A stretch of DNA of 27,644 nucleotides, from NCBI GenBank assembly GCA_036399835.1, contig DASWMI010000099.1, positions 1 to 27,644 of the forward strand, given 5' to 3'. The position numbers and the translations under genes are program-made. Shown here one piece after another: positions 1 through 8,430 of this stretch (positions are counted from its first letter, which is position 1; the number at the start of each line of letters is the position of its first letter). A model generated the notes under the pieces. That model ran no database searches, was not told where the DNA came from, and saw only the letters and a program-made list of their open reading frames with translations. Source of the DNA: DASYML01 sp036399835. GTDB taxonomy: Bacteria > Acidobacteriota > Blastocatellia > Pyrinomonadales > Pyrinomonadaceae.

Positions 1-316
1 CCGTCGAGTGAAAGGGGACGGTCAGGAAGGCTGCGAGACAGAAGAAGGCCGCGAAGCAGATAACCGTTTTAGGCCGCAACACATCAGCCGATTGGTTGAG
101 AGCCTGATAGCCTTTCCAGAATAGAAAAAGCAGAGACAAAACCCAGAACCATGCGAGCAGCTCTCGCCCCGTCCGTGTATAGGCCTGTGGGCCTTTGAGA
201 TAAAGAATCGGGGTGAGAAGATAAACACCGGCGGTCGCAAAGCCTATCCGGTAAAATTTATTGGTCCATTGGTGGCCGGGCCGCGATGGTTTGACTTCAG
301 TCGGGTGGCTGCTCAT
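1..316 (-). CDS. Partial integral membrane protein, probable glycosyltransferase (N-terminal 105 residues)
   Basis: The gene is open from an ATG at 316 to the window edge and has no stop, so the C-terminus lies outside. Three hydrophobic segments are visible at about residues 24-40, 53-70 and 84-102. They are followed by TVPFHST at the window edge. A P-x-x-S-T/D motif after an early membrane segment recalls polyprenol-phosphate-mannose dependent mannosyltransferases, but so little is present that the family is an inference. The N-terminus is basic and cytoplasmic-looking. No strong Shine-Dalgarno precedes the ATG. It is divergent from the gene starting at 363, with 46 bp between them that must hold both promoters. 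Confidence 0.7.
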   Translation of the reverse strand, partial: MSSHPTEVKPSRPGHQWTNKFYRIGFATAGVYLLTPILYLKGPQAYTRTGRELLAWFWVLSLLFLFWKGYQALNQSADVLRPKTVICFAAFFCLAAFLTVPFHST

Positions 317-362
317 TCAAATCACTGTCAACGTCTAAACGCTTGAGGCGCGAAAGCTGAAG

Positions 363-1142
363 ATGACCAAGCCCGTCGAATATACTCCACGCCGCCCGAT
401 AAGTCATTCGGAGCAGACCGCGCCGCGCCGTCCAGACCGCCGCATCAACCTCCCCTTCGAGCTACTCGTCGCCGTCATGACAGTCGCGCCGATTTTAGTG
501 CTCGTCTATTTCTACACGGCTTTGCCCGACCGCGTGCCGATGTTTCTCAACCTTCACGGCGACGTGATTGCCTGGGCGCGCAAAGGCTTGATCTCGGTCT
601 TTCATCTGCCCGCGATGGGCATCGTGCTACAGGTCTTATGCTTGCTGATGAAATACAGCCCGCTTCAAGCGAGAGTCAATCCGCCGACTGAGAAGACAGA
701 AGATTTTCTAAGCTATCTGGACCAAACACTCAAGGCTCACATGCGTCTGTGGGACTGGATGCGTCTGATGGTCGCGTTCAAGTGGATAGGAGCATCGCTC
801 GTCGTTATCTTCCTCAGTTTTGAAAGGCTGCGCCCGTTGGCGACCGGCTATACGATTATCTCGCTGCTGGCGACGGCGATTGCCATTGTGTGTGTGCTCT
901 TTTACGGTCATCGCCTGCTCTTGATTAAGCGCCGGATGAAAGCGGAGTTTGGCAGCTCTCATCTTCAAACCCGAGTTGACGCGGCGCATCTTTATGGCGG
1001 AATCTTCTATTACAATCCCGCAGACCCTTCTTTGTTTGTCGGCAGGCATGTTTTGAATCTCGGCAACAGGTGGAGCTATGCTTTTATCGCGTGCTTTGTC
1101 GCCTATCCGTTGCTGGTCTTCTTGCCTTCAATAGTCGAGTAA
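363..1142 (+). CDS. DUF1648/DUF5808-like integral membrane protein
   Basis: This 259-residue protein has a basic, Arg/Pro-rich N-terminus and about five hydrophobic segments (near residues 32-50, 78-95, 140-152, 162-182 and 236-256). After the first segment comes LPDRVPMFLNLHGDV, the pattern of DUF1648 (LPdxVPxHfn..G), a domain found in SdpI-like and other small membrane proteins. Near the C-terminus GIFYYNPADPSLFVGRHV followed by LNLGNRWSY matches the DUF5808 signature (YYNPdDPsLFV...nfGN). No enzymatic function is known for these domains. It ends 4 bp before the oxygenase gene at 1147, so the two are probably co-transcribed. Confidence 0.8.
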   Translation: MTKPVEYTPRRPISHSEQTAPRRPDRRINLPFELLVAVMTVAPILVLVYFYTALPDRVPMFLNLHGDVIAWARKGLISVFHLPAMGIVLQVLCLLMKYSPLQARVNPPTEKTEDFLSYLDQTLKAHMRLWDWMRLMVAFKWIGASLVVIFLSFERLRPLATGYTIISLLATAIAIVCVLFYGHRLLLIKRRMKAEFGSSHLQTRVDAAHLYGGIFYYNPADPSLFVGRHVLNLGNRWSYAFIACFVAYPLLVFLPSIVE

Positions 1143-1146
1143 GAGG

Positions 1147-1761
1147 ATGTATAAGTTCTCATCTCTGTTGGACCAGCTTGCAAGAGAGGGATGGGCCGTC
1201 TCTCAGGATTTTTTGCCGCGCGTCGAGATTGAGGCTCTGGCTGACGAAGCAAGAAGGTTCTGGGAGCTTGGCAGCTTCGGGCCTGCGGGTATCGGGAGGA
1301 GTCTTGATTTTAGCGTTCGCACGGAAATCAGGAGCGATTACATATACTGGCTCGACGAGCAGAGCGCATCCCGTCTTCAGCAAAAATATCTTGAAGAGAT
1401 TGAAGGGTTCCGCCGCGAGCTGAACCGCAATCTTTTTGCGGGGCTGACGGACTTCGAGGCCCATTTCGCGTGTTATCCTCCGGGCGCTTTCTATCGCAGA
1501 CATCTTGACCGCTTCAAAGCTGCGGACGAGCGCATCATCTCTTGCACTCTCTACCTCAACGCAAACTGGCGCGAAGAGGATCGTGGCGCGCTCAGAATCT
1601 ATACTGAAAGCGCGCACGCAGGCTTTCTGGATATACTGCCGCGTGCAGGGGTCTTCGTCGCCTTCAGGAGCGATACTATTTTTCATGAAGTGCTGCCCGC
1701 CACAAAAGAGCGGCTCAGCCTGACGGGCTGGCTCAAGAGGCGTTCCCGTAGCATCCTCTGA
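1147..1761 (+). CDS. 2-oxoglutarate/Fe(II)-dependent oxygenase (SM-20/prolyl 4-hydroxylase-like)
   Basis: This 204-residue protein shows the double-stranded beta-helix dioxygenase signature. The iron ligands are H119 and D121 (in RRHLDRF) and H180 (in IFHEVLPA), and the 2-oxoglutarate-binding arginine is R189 (in ERLSLTGW). The segment CTLYLNANW-(R)EEDRGALRIY between them is characteristic of SM-20/EGL-9 and prolyl 4-hydroxylase relatives. It probably hydroxylates a protein or small-molecule substrate in the cytoplasm; the substrate cannot be read from the sequence. The ATG is preceded by AGAGG and lies 4 bp after the stop of the membrane-protein gene. All catalytic residues are present. Confidence 0.88.
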   Translation: MYKFSSLLDQLAREGWAVSQDFLPRVEIEALADEARRFWELGSFGPAGIGRSLDFSVRTEIRSDYIYWLDEQSASRLQQKYLEEIEGFRRELNRNLFAGLTDFEAHFACYPPGAFYRRHLDRFKAADERIISCTLYLNANWREEDRGALRIYTESAHAGFLDILPRAGVFVAFRSDTIFHEVLPATKERLSLTGWLKRRSRSIL

Positions 1762-2008
1762 ACACGCGAACATCTACTATCATCAAGACCAGGCCGCCAG
1801 CGGCCCTTCTCGTCATCGCGCCTCCCGGCCTTTGGCCCTGATGCTTGCCTTGCCGCCATGTGTTGGCGTAAGCTTTCAGCCGTCGCACACGGCTTCTCTC
1901 CTCTTTTCGTCCTGCGAAAAAGCATCTCTATCGAACCGCGCGCATCTAAGGGTGCATGCGCCGCCCGGCCCATCAGGCGAACGCGCCCCCTACAGGAGCT
2001 GACCGATC

Positions 2009-3349
2009 ATGAAAAAACTTTTAGCCGTTTTGCTGCTCCTCTCCCCGCTTTTCGTCAACCCGCAGGCTTTAAAGGGACAGACGCGCCCGCGCCGCGTCGG
2101 GCAGACCGCGACGACGCAGCCCGCCCAGACCGCGCCCGCGAGGACCAAAAGCGCGCCCGCGACCAATGCGCCGCCCACTTCTTCGACGCGCCCGCCTGTT
2201 CTCGGCGGAGCGAATAACACTGGCAGCGGGCCGCGCCCGCAGCAAACACCCGCCCCGGCCAGCAACGAACCCGAAGAGATAGGCGCGGATGAAGTTCTGC
2301 GCGTGAACACGACGTTGGTCACGATTCCCGTCAGCGTCATGGACCGCAACGGCAGGTATATCCCGAACCTGCGCAAGGAGGACTTTCGCATCTACGAGGA
2401 CGGTGTAGAGCAGCAGGTCGCCTATTTTGCTTCGATGGAAAAGCCTTTTACGGTCGCGCTCGTGATTGATACCAGCGGCTCGACGCGTAATCGTATAGAT
2501 GAGATACAGGACGCGGCAATAGCCTTTGTGGACCAGCTTCGCCCTGAAGACCGCGTCCTCGTCGTCTCTTTCAACGACGAGATAAGCATCCTCTCCGAAG
2601 CGACCAACGACCGCAACGCGCTGCGCAACGCGATTCGCCGGACCAGCCCGGGCGACGGCACGCGTCTCTACGACACGCTCGACATGCTCATCCATCAAAG
2701 ATTGAATCGCATACAGGGCCGCAAGGCCATCGTCCTCTTTACGGATGGCGTTGACACGACGAGCAAACGTGCTACCTACGAGAGCACAGTGCGCGATGCG
2801 GAGGAGCTGGATGCGCTCATCTATCCGGTCCAGTATGATACCTACGACGACTTAAACGGCGGCTCTTCCGGTTCATCCTCTCCGCTCCCGAACATCAATC
2901 TGCCATTTCCGCTGCCGGGCATAGGCAGCATCATTTTCGGTGGCGGTCATAGACGCCGTGGCGGAAACACTGGCGGCGGCGTGATAGGCTCAAGCCGCGC
3001 AGACTATGCGCGCGCAGACGCATACCTCAACGATCTCTCGACCAAGACGGGCGCGCGTCTTTATCACGCCGAAACCACAGGCAATCTGAGACAGACCTTC
3101 GCGCTCGTCGCGGAAGAGCTGCGCAGGCAGTACAGTCTAGGCTATTACCCCAAGTCGCCCGGACAGACCGGACAAAGGCGCTCGCTGAGAGTGCGCGTCA
3201 ATCGTCCGGAGCTGGCCGTGCGTGCGCGCGATAGCTATATTGTCGGCTCTGCGCCGGGGACGACCGCGCAGGACCAGCGCGCCGCTCCCGTGCTGCGCAA
3301 CAACAGATTTAAGAGCGCCAATCGCACGCCCCTTCCGCGAACTCGCTGA
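2009..3349 (+). CDS. Secreted von Willebrand factor A domain protein (VWFA-related Acidobacterial type)
   Basis: This 446-residue protein starts with a signal peptide (MKKLLAVLLLLSPLF) followed by a low-complexity Pro/Thr/Ala/Arg linker up to about residue 90. It then has the 'RVNTTLVTIPVSVMD...FRIYEDG' lead-in typical of this Acidobacterial family and a VWA domain. MIDAS residues are visible: D154, S156 and S158 (DTSGS), T218 (GDGTRLYD) and D246 (LFTDGVD). A glycine/serine-rich loop at about 285-330 interrupts the domain before the conserved QYSLGYYP near residue 375. Secreted VWA proteins usually mediate metal-dependent protein binding; the partner is unknown. AGGAG (1994-1998) fixes the start. 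A paralogue lies at 18475-19725. Confidence 0.9.
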   Translation: MKKLLAVLLLLSPLFVNPQALKGQTRPRRVGQTATTQPAQTAPARTKSAPATNAPPTSSTRPPVLGGANNTGSGPRPQQTPAPASNEPEEIGADEVLRVNTTLVTIPVSVMDRNGRYIPNLRKEDFRIYEDGVEQQVAYFASMEKPFTVALVIDTSGSTRNRIDEIQDAAIAFVDQLRPEDRVLVVSFNDEISILSEATNDRNALRNAIRRTSPGDGTRLYDTLDMLIHQRLNRIQGRKAIVLFTDGVDTTSKRATYESTVRDAEELDALIYPVQYDTYDDLNGGSSGSSSPLPNINLPFPLPGIGSIIFGGGHRRRGGNTGGGVIGSSRADYARADAYLNDLSTKTGARLYHAETTGNLRQTFALVAEELRRQYSLGYYPKSPGQTGQRRSLRVRVNRPELAVRARDSYIVGSAPGTTAQDQRAAPVLRNNRFKSANRTPLPRTR

Positions 3350-3407
3350 AAGGTGAACGAGCAGGCAAAGCTTTTGGAAGATAATTGAAGTTTAGGGAAA
3401 AACTGTC

Positions 3408-3575
3408 ATGGATGAGAGAGAAGCTGCCGATTATAGGGAGACGCCGCGCGCGGCAGAGCAGGACGATGTGGCAGAGCCTGACGCGCCGACCGCGCAGGAA
3501 GAGAACGAAGGGATGAGCACTGTGCTCGGTCCAGGCCTGGCGCTTGGCGTGCAGGACGATGCCAGCGAAAAGTAA
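3408..3575 (+). CDS. Small acidic hypothetical protein (55 residues)
   Basis: An ATG-initiated frame of 55 codons encodes a protein rich in Asp and Glu (MDEREAADYRETPRAAEQ...), ending with a hydrophobic patch STVLGPGLALGV and a short acidic tail. AGGGA (3394-3398) lies nine bases before the ATG, which supports translation. It stands alone between the VWA gene and the convergent coiled-coil gene. I recognise no family. The composition suggests a soluble, largely disordered protein with a short binding motif. Being a short ORF, it could be chance; the good ribosome binding site and the sharply biased composition argue for a gene. Confidence 0.5.
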   Translation: MDEREAADYRETPRAAEQDDVAEPDAPTAQEENEGMSTVLGPGLALGVQDDASEK

Positions 3576-3640
3576 TCAAAGCTCATCTTTACTCACTTAA
3601 AGCGGATGCTCGGTGAGAGTCGCCCCGCTGCAAGAGAGAT

Positions 3641-3910
3641 TCAACTAAGCTCGCCCTGGTCCAACTCTTCTATCTCTTTTTCGAGCGCGCGCAAGGTGCT
3701 TTGGAGCATCTGCCTGTGAGCGGGGCGGGTCGCGCGTTCGAGGTGGTCCAGAGTTCGCGCGCGTGACATCTTGAGGGATTCAAGGCGCTCGCGCCGCGCA
3801 CGCTCTTCGGGCGAGAGTTCGCCCTGCGCGCGACGCTCCGCCTCAAGCGCACGCTCCTCAGCCGCTTCCAACTGGTCCGCCACAGCCTTGCTTTCCCAAC
3901 CTCTAGCCAT
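3641..3910 (-). CDS. Small conserved coiled-coil protein
   Basis: This 89-residue, highly charged protein starts MARGWESKAVADQLEAAEE. It is almost entirely predicted helix, with Glu/Arg/Ala heptads, and contains the motif SRARTLDHLERATRPAHRQML. I recall similar small 'MARGWESK...RA..L..L..A..PAHR..L..AL..L' proteins from Acidobacteria, but no function is known to me. It begins 30 bp after the stop of glgC on the same strand, so it is probably the second gene of a glgC transcript. No membrane segment or signal peptide is visible. Confidence 0.75.
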   Translation of the reverse strand: MARGWESKAVADQLEAAEERALEAERRAQGELSPEERARRERLESLKMSRARTLDHLERATRPAHRQMLQSTLRALEKEIEELDQGELS

Positions 3911-3940
3911 ACTTTCGCCCTGCGCCTTTACCCTTTCTCC

Positions 3941-5236
3941 TTAAACTATCGTGCCTTCTTTGATGATGGCGTTCTTGGGGACGATGATGATGCGGTCGCG
4001 TATGTAGTAGCTGCCGTCCGGACCATCCAGGTTTTCGATTCCCTGCTCGTTCAAGAGTCGCACTTCGGGGCCGATACGCGCGTTTTTGTCTATGATCGCG
4101 CGTCGAATCAAGCAGCCTTCACCGATGCCCATGCGCGGGACACCATTGACCAGATCGGCGCGCATATCTTCGATGGATTGGTAATAGTCCATCCCCATGA
4201 TAAAGGTCTCTTCGATATGCGTGCGCGCGCCGATGCGGCTGCGCAAGCCTACGAGCGAGCGTATGATCCGCGCCTCGTCTATGATGCAGCCTTCGCTGAT
4301 AATCGAATCGCGGACCTCGCACAGGTGGACCTTTGAGGGAGGCAGGTATCGCGCTCTGGTGTAGATGGGCGCGTTGGTGTCGAAGAAGTTGAACTTCGGA
4401 ATAAGCGCCGTCATATCCATGTTGGCCTGATAGAAAGCCAGGATAGTTCCGATGTCTTCCCAGTAACCCTTGAAGAGATAGGCCTGTACGTTGTGCGGCT
4501 TGATGGCCGCAGGGATAATCTCGCGCCCGAAGTCAACCCACTTCTGGTCCTGTGAGAGAAAACTCTTGAGCCTCTCAAACTTGAAAACATAGATGCCCAT
4601 AGAGGCCAGAAACGGGCGCTCGCGTGCCTCTTCTGGAGTAAGGCCGAGCCGCGTCGTATCCACGCGCATGGCTTCGAGAGCCTCGCCCACGGGCTTTTCG
4701 CTAAACTCTATGATGCGGCCCGCGTCATCCGTCTTGAGCAGGCCGAACTCCGAAGCGGAATCGGGCGCGACGGGCACGACCGAGACGGTCACGTCAGCAT
4801 TGGTCGCATCATGGTGGTCCAGAAATTTGCCATAGTCCATGCGATAGAGATGGTCGCCCGAGAGGATGAGCAGCGTATCTATATTCCAGTCGCCGATGTG
4901 CGGCAGAACCTGCCTCACGGCATCGGCTGTGCCCTGAAACCACTGCGGGCTGGTCGGCGTCTGCTCCGCCGCCAGTATCTCTACAAAGCCATCGGAGAAT
5001 TGCGAGAAGCGGTAGGTCCGCGAGATATGGCGATTGAGCGAGGCGGAGTTGTACTGCGTGAGCACGAAGATTTTTGTGATGTCGGAATTGATGCAGTTGG
5101 AGATGGGCACATCAACCAGACGATATTTGCCGCCGAGCGGGACGGCTGGTTTCGAGCGCTCCTTGGTCAGCGGAAAGAGGCGCGACCCCGCGCCGCCGCC
5201 AAGAATCACCGCCAGCAGGTTGCGCCTTGCTGCCAT
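3941..5236 (-). CDS. glgC: Glucose-1-phosphate adenylyltransferase (ADP-glucose pyrophosphorylase)
   Basis: GlgC makes ADP-glucose from glucose 1-phosphate and ATP, the committed step of bacterial glycogen synthesis. The 431-residue length is normal. The N-terminal nucleotidyltransferase domain has the pyrophosphorylase loop GGGAGSRLFPLTKERSKPAVP-like motif at about residues 13-33, PISNC, QWFQGTADAVRQ, the sugar/metal region SGDHLYRMDY, and FSEKP. The C-terminal third (from about residue 300) has the hexapeptide left-handed beta-helix (SIISEGCIIDEARIIRS...). No other glycogen gene is in the window. A small coiled-coil gene follows in the same direction. Its upstream neighbour is divergent. 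Confidence 0.97.
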   Translation of the reverse strand: MAARRNLLAVILGGGAGSRLFPLTKERSKPAVPLGGKYRLVDVPISNCINSDITKIFVLTQYNSASLNRHISRTYRFSQFSDGFVEILAAEQTPTSPQWFQGTADAVRQVLPHIGDWNIDTLLILSGDHLYRMDYGKFLDHHDATNADVTVSVVPVAPDSASEFGLLKTDDAGRIIEFSEKPVGEALEAMRVDTTRLGLTPEEARERPFLASMGIYVFKFERLKSFLSQDQKWVDFGREIIPAAIKPHNVQAYLFKGYWEDIGTILAFYQANMDMTALIPKFNFFDTNAPIYTRARYLPPSKVHLCEVRDSIISEGCIIDEARIIRSLVGLRSRIGARTHIEETFIMGMDYYQSIEDMRADLVNGVPRMGIGEGCLIRRAIIDKNARIGPEVRLLNEQGIENLDGPDGSYYIRDRIIIVPKNAIIKEGTIV

Positions 5237-5283
5237 GTCTTGGATTACCCTTCGATTGTTTGTCTCAGGTTAAGAACAACTTG

Positions 5284-5313
5284 AGGATAGTCGCAAACCA
5301 CCCCCTGTTTCAA
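5284..5313 (-). promoter_or_regulatory. Candidate sigma-70 promoter for glgC
   Basis: Reading the minus strand, TTGAAA (complement of 5308-5313) is separated by 18 bp from TATCCT (complement of 5284-5289), about 47 bp upstream of the glgC start. Both boxes deviate from consensus, so this is only a candidate. The 278-bp divergent intergenic region (5237-5514) shows no other feature I can support. Confidence 0.3.
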
Positions 5314-5514
5314 GCGCAGCCTACTATTAAAGAGGAAACGCGCCGCACGCGTTCATCCTTTCCTCTATTGTATGCTAAACTCCGGCGCAACAGCGTCTCC
5401 CCTGGCTGTGCCTCAGAGACACGCCGGCAGTTATTTCGCCCGCGTGTGCAGCCCCGTTCCAGCGCCGGGTCAGGCTCTTGAGAGCTTGCCTGGCATCATC
5501 AACAGGAGATTGAC

Positions 5515-7353
5515 ATGAGATTCAAGCCCCTCTTCTCTGCCTGCGTCCTCTCGCTGATGGTCTATGCCAGCGCAGCCGCGCAGGTCTCGCCCGCCTCGCA
5601 GGAATCCGCCGTTACTAAGGAAACAAAAGAAGAGCAGGAGAAGGCCCGGAAGGAGTTGGAGCGGCAGAGCTTCAAGCTGCTTGAGCAAACGCTGGACGAA
5701 TCGCAGTTGCTCAAGCTCCCGGAGAATCGTGCGCTGGTCCAGTTAACCGCGGGAGACCTCCTCTGGGCGCGTGATGAAAAACGCGCGCGCGCGCTTTTTC
5801 GTGAAGGCATGACGGCTATCGCAGAGGTCCTCAACAGCAATAAGGGAGATGCTCGCAGGCGCGACAACTCTTACTGGATAATCTGGCAGTTGCGCGGGCA
5901 ATCGCTGCAAATGATTGCGCGGCGCGACCCACAGCTCGCGCTGGACCTGCTCTATGCTTCGCGTCCGGCGCAAGGCGATGACGCGGCCCAGAGAATGGGT
6001 ATGCCGGACCAGGAGCTGGCGCTTGAACAGGCCATTACCGTGCAGGTCGCCGAAAATGATCCCAAGCGCGCTCTACAGATGGCCGAAGAGAGTCTCAAGA
6101 AGGGCGTCTCCTTCAGCGTGCTCGGTCTACTCGCCAGGCTGCAACAGAAGGACGCAGAGGCCGCGACGAAGTTTGCGACATCCGTTATCAAGAAGATGCA
6201 GACGGACGATTTCACGACCAACCCGCAGGAGGGCTTCGTCGCCATAGAGCTGTTGCACAGAATCCTCCAACCTCAGCAGAGCGCCCAGGCCGCAGTTCAG
6301 ACGGCAACGGCTGCGCCCAGACCCAAGCCGCTCACGCTCGATGACCAGGCCATACGCGACCTGGCCGAAGTAATCGTCAACGCCGCGCTTAAAGAGCCTC
6401 TCGGCAATCCCAACATGCTCATGAGTATTGATTCGATAATGCCCGAGCTGGAGAAGAAAGTGCCTGAGCGCGCAGTACAGTTGCGACGTAAAATCAACGA
6501 AGCCAGCAAGGCTCTAGGCCCCGAGAGAAGCTCCTGGGCCAAATACAATTCCCTGATGCGCGGCGGCTCAACCGAAGCCATCATGGAAGAGGCTGCCAAG
6601 GCCCCGCCCGAGATGCGCTCCAGCATCTATTCCATGGTGGCTTGGAAGCTGTTGCAGGCTGGCGAGACGGAGCGCGCGCGCCAGGTCGTCGCAGAGCATC
6701 TGAGCGGGCAGGAGCGCGACGAGATGCTGGCGCGCATAGACCAGTTTGCCATCTCGAATGCCCTCAAGCAGGGCAAGATTGACGACGCCAAACAGATTAT
6801 CTTGCGTATACGCTCGAAGGAGGCGCGCGCCGTCGCCTTCGCGCAACTGGCAAGAGGCATCATCGCGGTCAAGGGCGAGCGCAAGGTCGTGCTCGAAGTC
6901 CTCGAACAGGCGCGCGCTCTGGTAGAGCGCCACCCGGAAAGCCAAAAGGAGGCGGACGCGCTGCTACAGGTCGCAGCCGCTTATGCACTGGTCGAGCCTG
7001 CGCGCGCCTTCGAGCTAATTGACCCGATGATAGACCAGGCCAACGAAATGCTCGCGGCTGCCGCGCTGCTCGACAAGTTCGGCTCCGGTAACGGCTTCTT
7101 CAGAAAAGGCGAGATGGTCTTTCAGCCCGGCATGACGGAGACCTACGGGCCGCTGGCGCAGTACACGAGAGGCTTGGGCGAGCTGGCGCGCGCCGACTTT
7201 GAGCGGACCAAAACACTCGCGGACCGGTTTCAGCGAACGGACGCGCGTCTACTGGCCCGCCTGCTCATCGCGCACAGCGTCCTCACAGACCGCAGCGCGC
7301 CTCCCAACGCTGAACCCATGATCATGGGAGGAGTCGGATTTATAGGCTATTGA
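5515..7353 (+). CDS. Secreted helical-repeat protein of unknown function
   Basis: This 612-residue protein begins with a clear signal peptide (MRFKPLFSACVLSLMVYASAAAQ, cleavage after AQ). The mature part is rich in Ala, Leu, Glu, Arg and Gln and reads as consecutive helical hairpins of the TPR/HEAT kind, for example DLLWARDEKRARALFREG and AWKLLQAGETERARQVVAEHL. The short C-terminal tail is hydrophobic and Gly-rich (MIMGGVGFIGY). I do not recognise a catalytic motif. It probably acts as a periplasmic scaffold. AGGAG about ten bases before the ATG supports the start. The next gene begins 3 bp after its stop, so the two are probably coupled. Confidence 0.8.
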   Translation: MRFKPLFSACVLSLMVYASAAAQVSPASQESAVTKETKEEQEKARKELERQSFKLLEQTLDESQLLKLPENRALVQLTAGDLLWARDEKRARALFREGMTAIAEVLNSNKGDARRRDNSYWIIWQLRGQSLQMIARRDPQLALDLLYASRPAQGDDAAQRMGMPDQELALEQAITVQVAENDPKRALQMAEESLKKGVSFSVLGLLARLQQKDAEAATKFATSVIKKMQTDDFTTNPQEGFVAIELLHRILQPQQSAQAAVQTATAAPRPKPLTLDDQAIRDLAEVIVNAALKEPLGNPNMLMSIDSIMPELEKKVPERAVQLRRKINEASKALGPERSSWAKYNSLMRGGSTEAIMEEAAKAPPEMRSSIYSMVAWKLLQAGETERARQVVAEHLSGQERDEMLARIDQFAISNALKQGKIDDAKQIILRIRSKEARAVAFAQLARGIIAVKGERKVVLEVLEQARALVERHPESQKEADALLQVAAAYALVEPARAFELIDPMIDQANEMLAAAALLDKFGSGNGFFRKGEMVFQPGMTETYGPLAQYTRGLGELARADFERTKTLADRFQRTDARLLARLLIAHSVLTDRSAPPNAEPMIMGGVGFIGY

Positions 7354-7356
7354 GCC

Positions 7357-7929
7357 ATGAGGCCATTCGACAGGCTGTCTAGCATGAGAAGCGTCAGCTC
7401 AACGTCAAGAGATTTGGTCCGGCAGGTCTTCGCGTCCGTCTGCATCCTCATGCTCTGCTGCGCCACGGCTCTGGCGCAAACGATGGCCCAGGATGTCTTC
7501 GCTCCCGTCCCTGAAGTACGCCGGGCGAGGCTCATCGAAAGGTTGAAGCTGCTCATCGAATATCAAAAAGCGCAGCAATGGGAAAAGCAGTATGACCTGC
7601 TCTCTTCCTTGACGACGAGGGCCGAGGGCAAGAAGGATTTTGTCAGCCGCACGCGGAAAGCCTATACCATGTGGGGCCGTACACCTCTGCTCAGCTTCGA
7701 GCCGCAAAAGGTCGGACAGATCAAGGTGGATATGCGGCGCAAGGTCTGGTTTATCGCCGGATGCTCGCAGGTTCTGGAAAAGGGCCGCAAGGTCAACAAG
7801 CTCGCCTTTATAGAGGCTTACTGGGAAAGGGGCGACTGGTTTTTCTCGGAGGTCCAGAACATCGGCACAGGCGCGAGCAATGACCCCTGCACACAGCAAT
7901 ATGTGCCTGTCGAGACCGCTGCCAGATAG
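7357..7929 (+). CDS. Secreted hypothetical protein
   Basis: This 190-residue protein has an N-terminal hydrophobic export signal at about residues 22-41 (FASVCILMLCCATALAQ). The mature domain of about 145 residues is mixed alpha/beta and basic. It includes WEKQYDLLSSLT early and GDWFFSEVQNIGTGASNDPC late. Two cysteines (in AGCSQ and NDPC) could form a disulphide. I recognise no family. The ATG at 7357 follows the stop of the helical-repeat gene by 3 bp; the ATG at 7384 is an alternative start that shortens the region before the signal. Tight coupling suggests the two secreted proteins work together. Confidence 0.7.
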   Translation: MRPFDRLSSMRSVSSTSRDLVRQVFASVCILMLCCATALAQTMAQDVFAPVPEVRRARLIERLKLLIEYQKAQQWEKQYDLLSSLTTRAEGKKDFVSRTRKAYTMWGRTPLLSFEPQKVGQIKVDMRRKVWFIAGCSQVLEKGRKVNKLAFIEAYWERGDWFFSEVQNIGTGASNDPCTQQYVPVETAAR

Positions 7930-7946
7930 CCTCGCTGTGAAATAAG

Positions 7947-8324
7947 ATGGCTCAAGAGCAATCCACTCCGGTCGCGGCTGAGCAGCGTAGAGGCTCGCTC
8001 GCCGCCAGCCTCTCGCGTCTTCCGGGCGCAGCGGGCGAGCGCTATGCTGTCGTCTTCGAGCACGGCACTTTGTCAGTCGAAATCTTCGCGCCGCGCATTG
8101 TTGACACGCAGCAGCCGCACACACGCGACGAGATTTACATAGTGATGCAAGGCAACGCGGAGTTTCTCAACGGCGACGCGCGCCACAGCGTAGGGCCTGG
8201 CGATTTCCTCTTTGTCCCCGCGGGAGTGGTCCACCGCTTCGAGAATTTCACGGAAGACCTCGTTCTCTGGGTCATCTTCTACGGGCCGGAAGGCGGAGAG
8301 GGCGTCACGGATAAGCCTGCTTGA
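7947..8324 (+). CDS. Cupin domain protein
   Basis: This 125-residue single-domain cupin has motif 1 around QPHTRDEIYIVMQG (H58 and E62 as likely metal ligands; the usual second histidine of HxH is absent) and motif 2 as PGDFLFVPAGVVHRF (H96). It lacks a signal peptide and is probably a cytoplasmic metal-binding beta-barrel. Small cupins of this kind range from isomerases and dioxygenases to sensors, and the sequence does not decide. It lies between the secreted-protein pair and the ECF sigma gene, on the same strand, with no strong Shine-Dalgarno. Confidence 0.85.
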   Translation: MAQEQSTPVAAEQRRGSLAASLSRLPGAAGERYAVVFEHGTLSVEIFAPRIVDTQQPHTRDEIYIVMQGNAEFLNGDARHSVGPGDFLFVPAGVVHRFENFTEDLVLWVIFYGPEGGEGVTDKPA

Positions 8325-8371
8325 AGCGGTCTCCAAACCGAATTTTCTCTTGAAATTGAACGGCGGGATGC

Positions 8372-8397
8372 CAACCAAAGCCGCGGGGTTGTGTCTA
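8372..8397 (+). promoter_or_regulatory. Candidate ECF-type autoregulatory promoter
   Basis: CAACC at 8372-8376 and TGTCTA at 8392-8397, about 15 bp apart, resemble the 'AAC ... GTC' boxes recognised by many ECF sigma factors. The pair ends some 33 bp before the GTG start of the ECF sigma gene. ECF operons are usually transcribed by their own sigma factor, so the position is expected, but the boxes were found by eye. Confidence 0.4.
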
Positions 8398-8430
8398 TTT
8401 GTGTGAACCTGAGCGAAGGGTAGATTCTTT

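Noticed and set aside
22..240. Minus-strand ORF of 72 codons at the left edge
   Set aside because: It is out of frame with the hydrophobic membrane protein that starts at 316 and reads off the window edge. The latter has the sensible protein sequence.
7405..8124. Minus-strand ORF of 239 codons
   Set aside because: It is antisense to the secreted protein and cupin genes, and its composition is that of a shadow frame.
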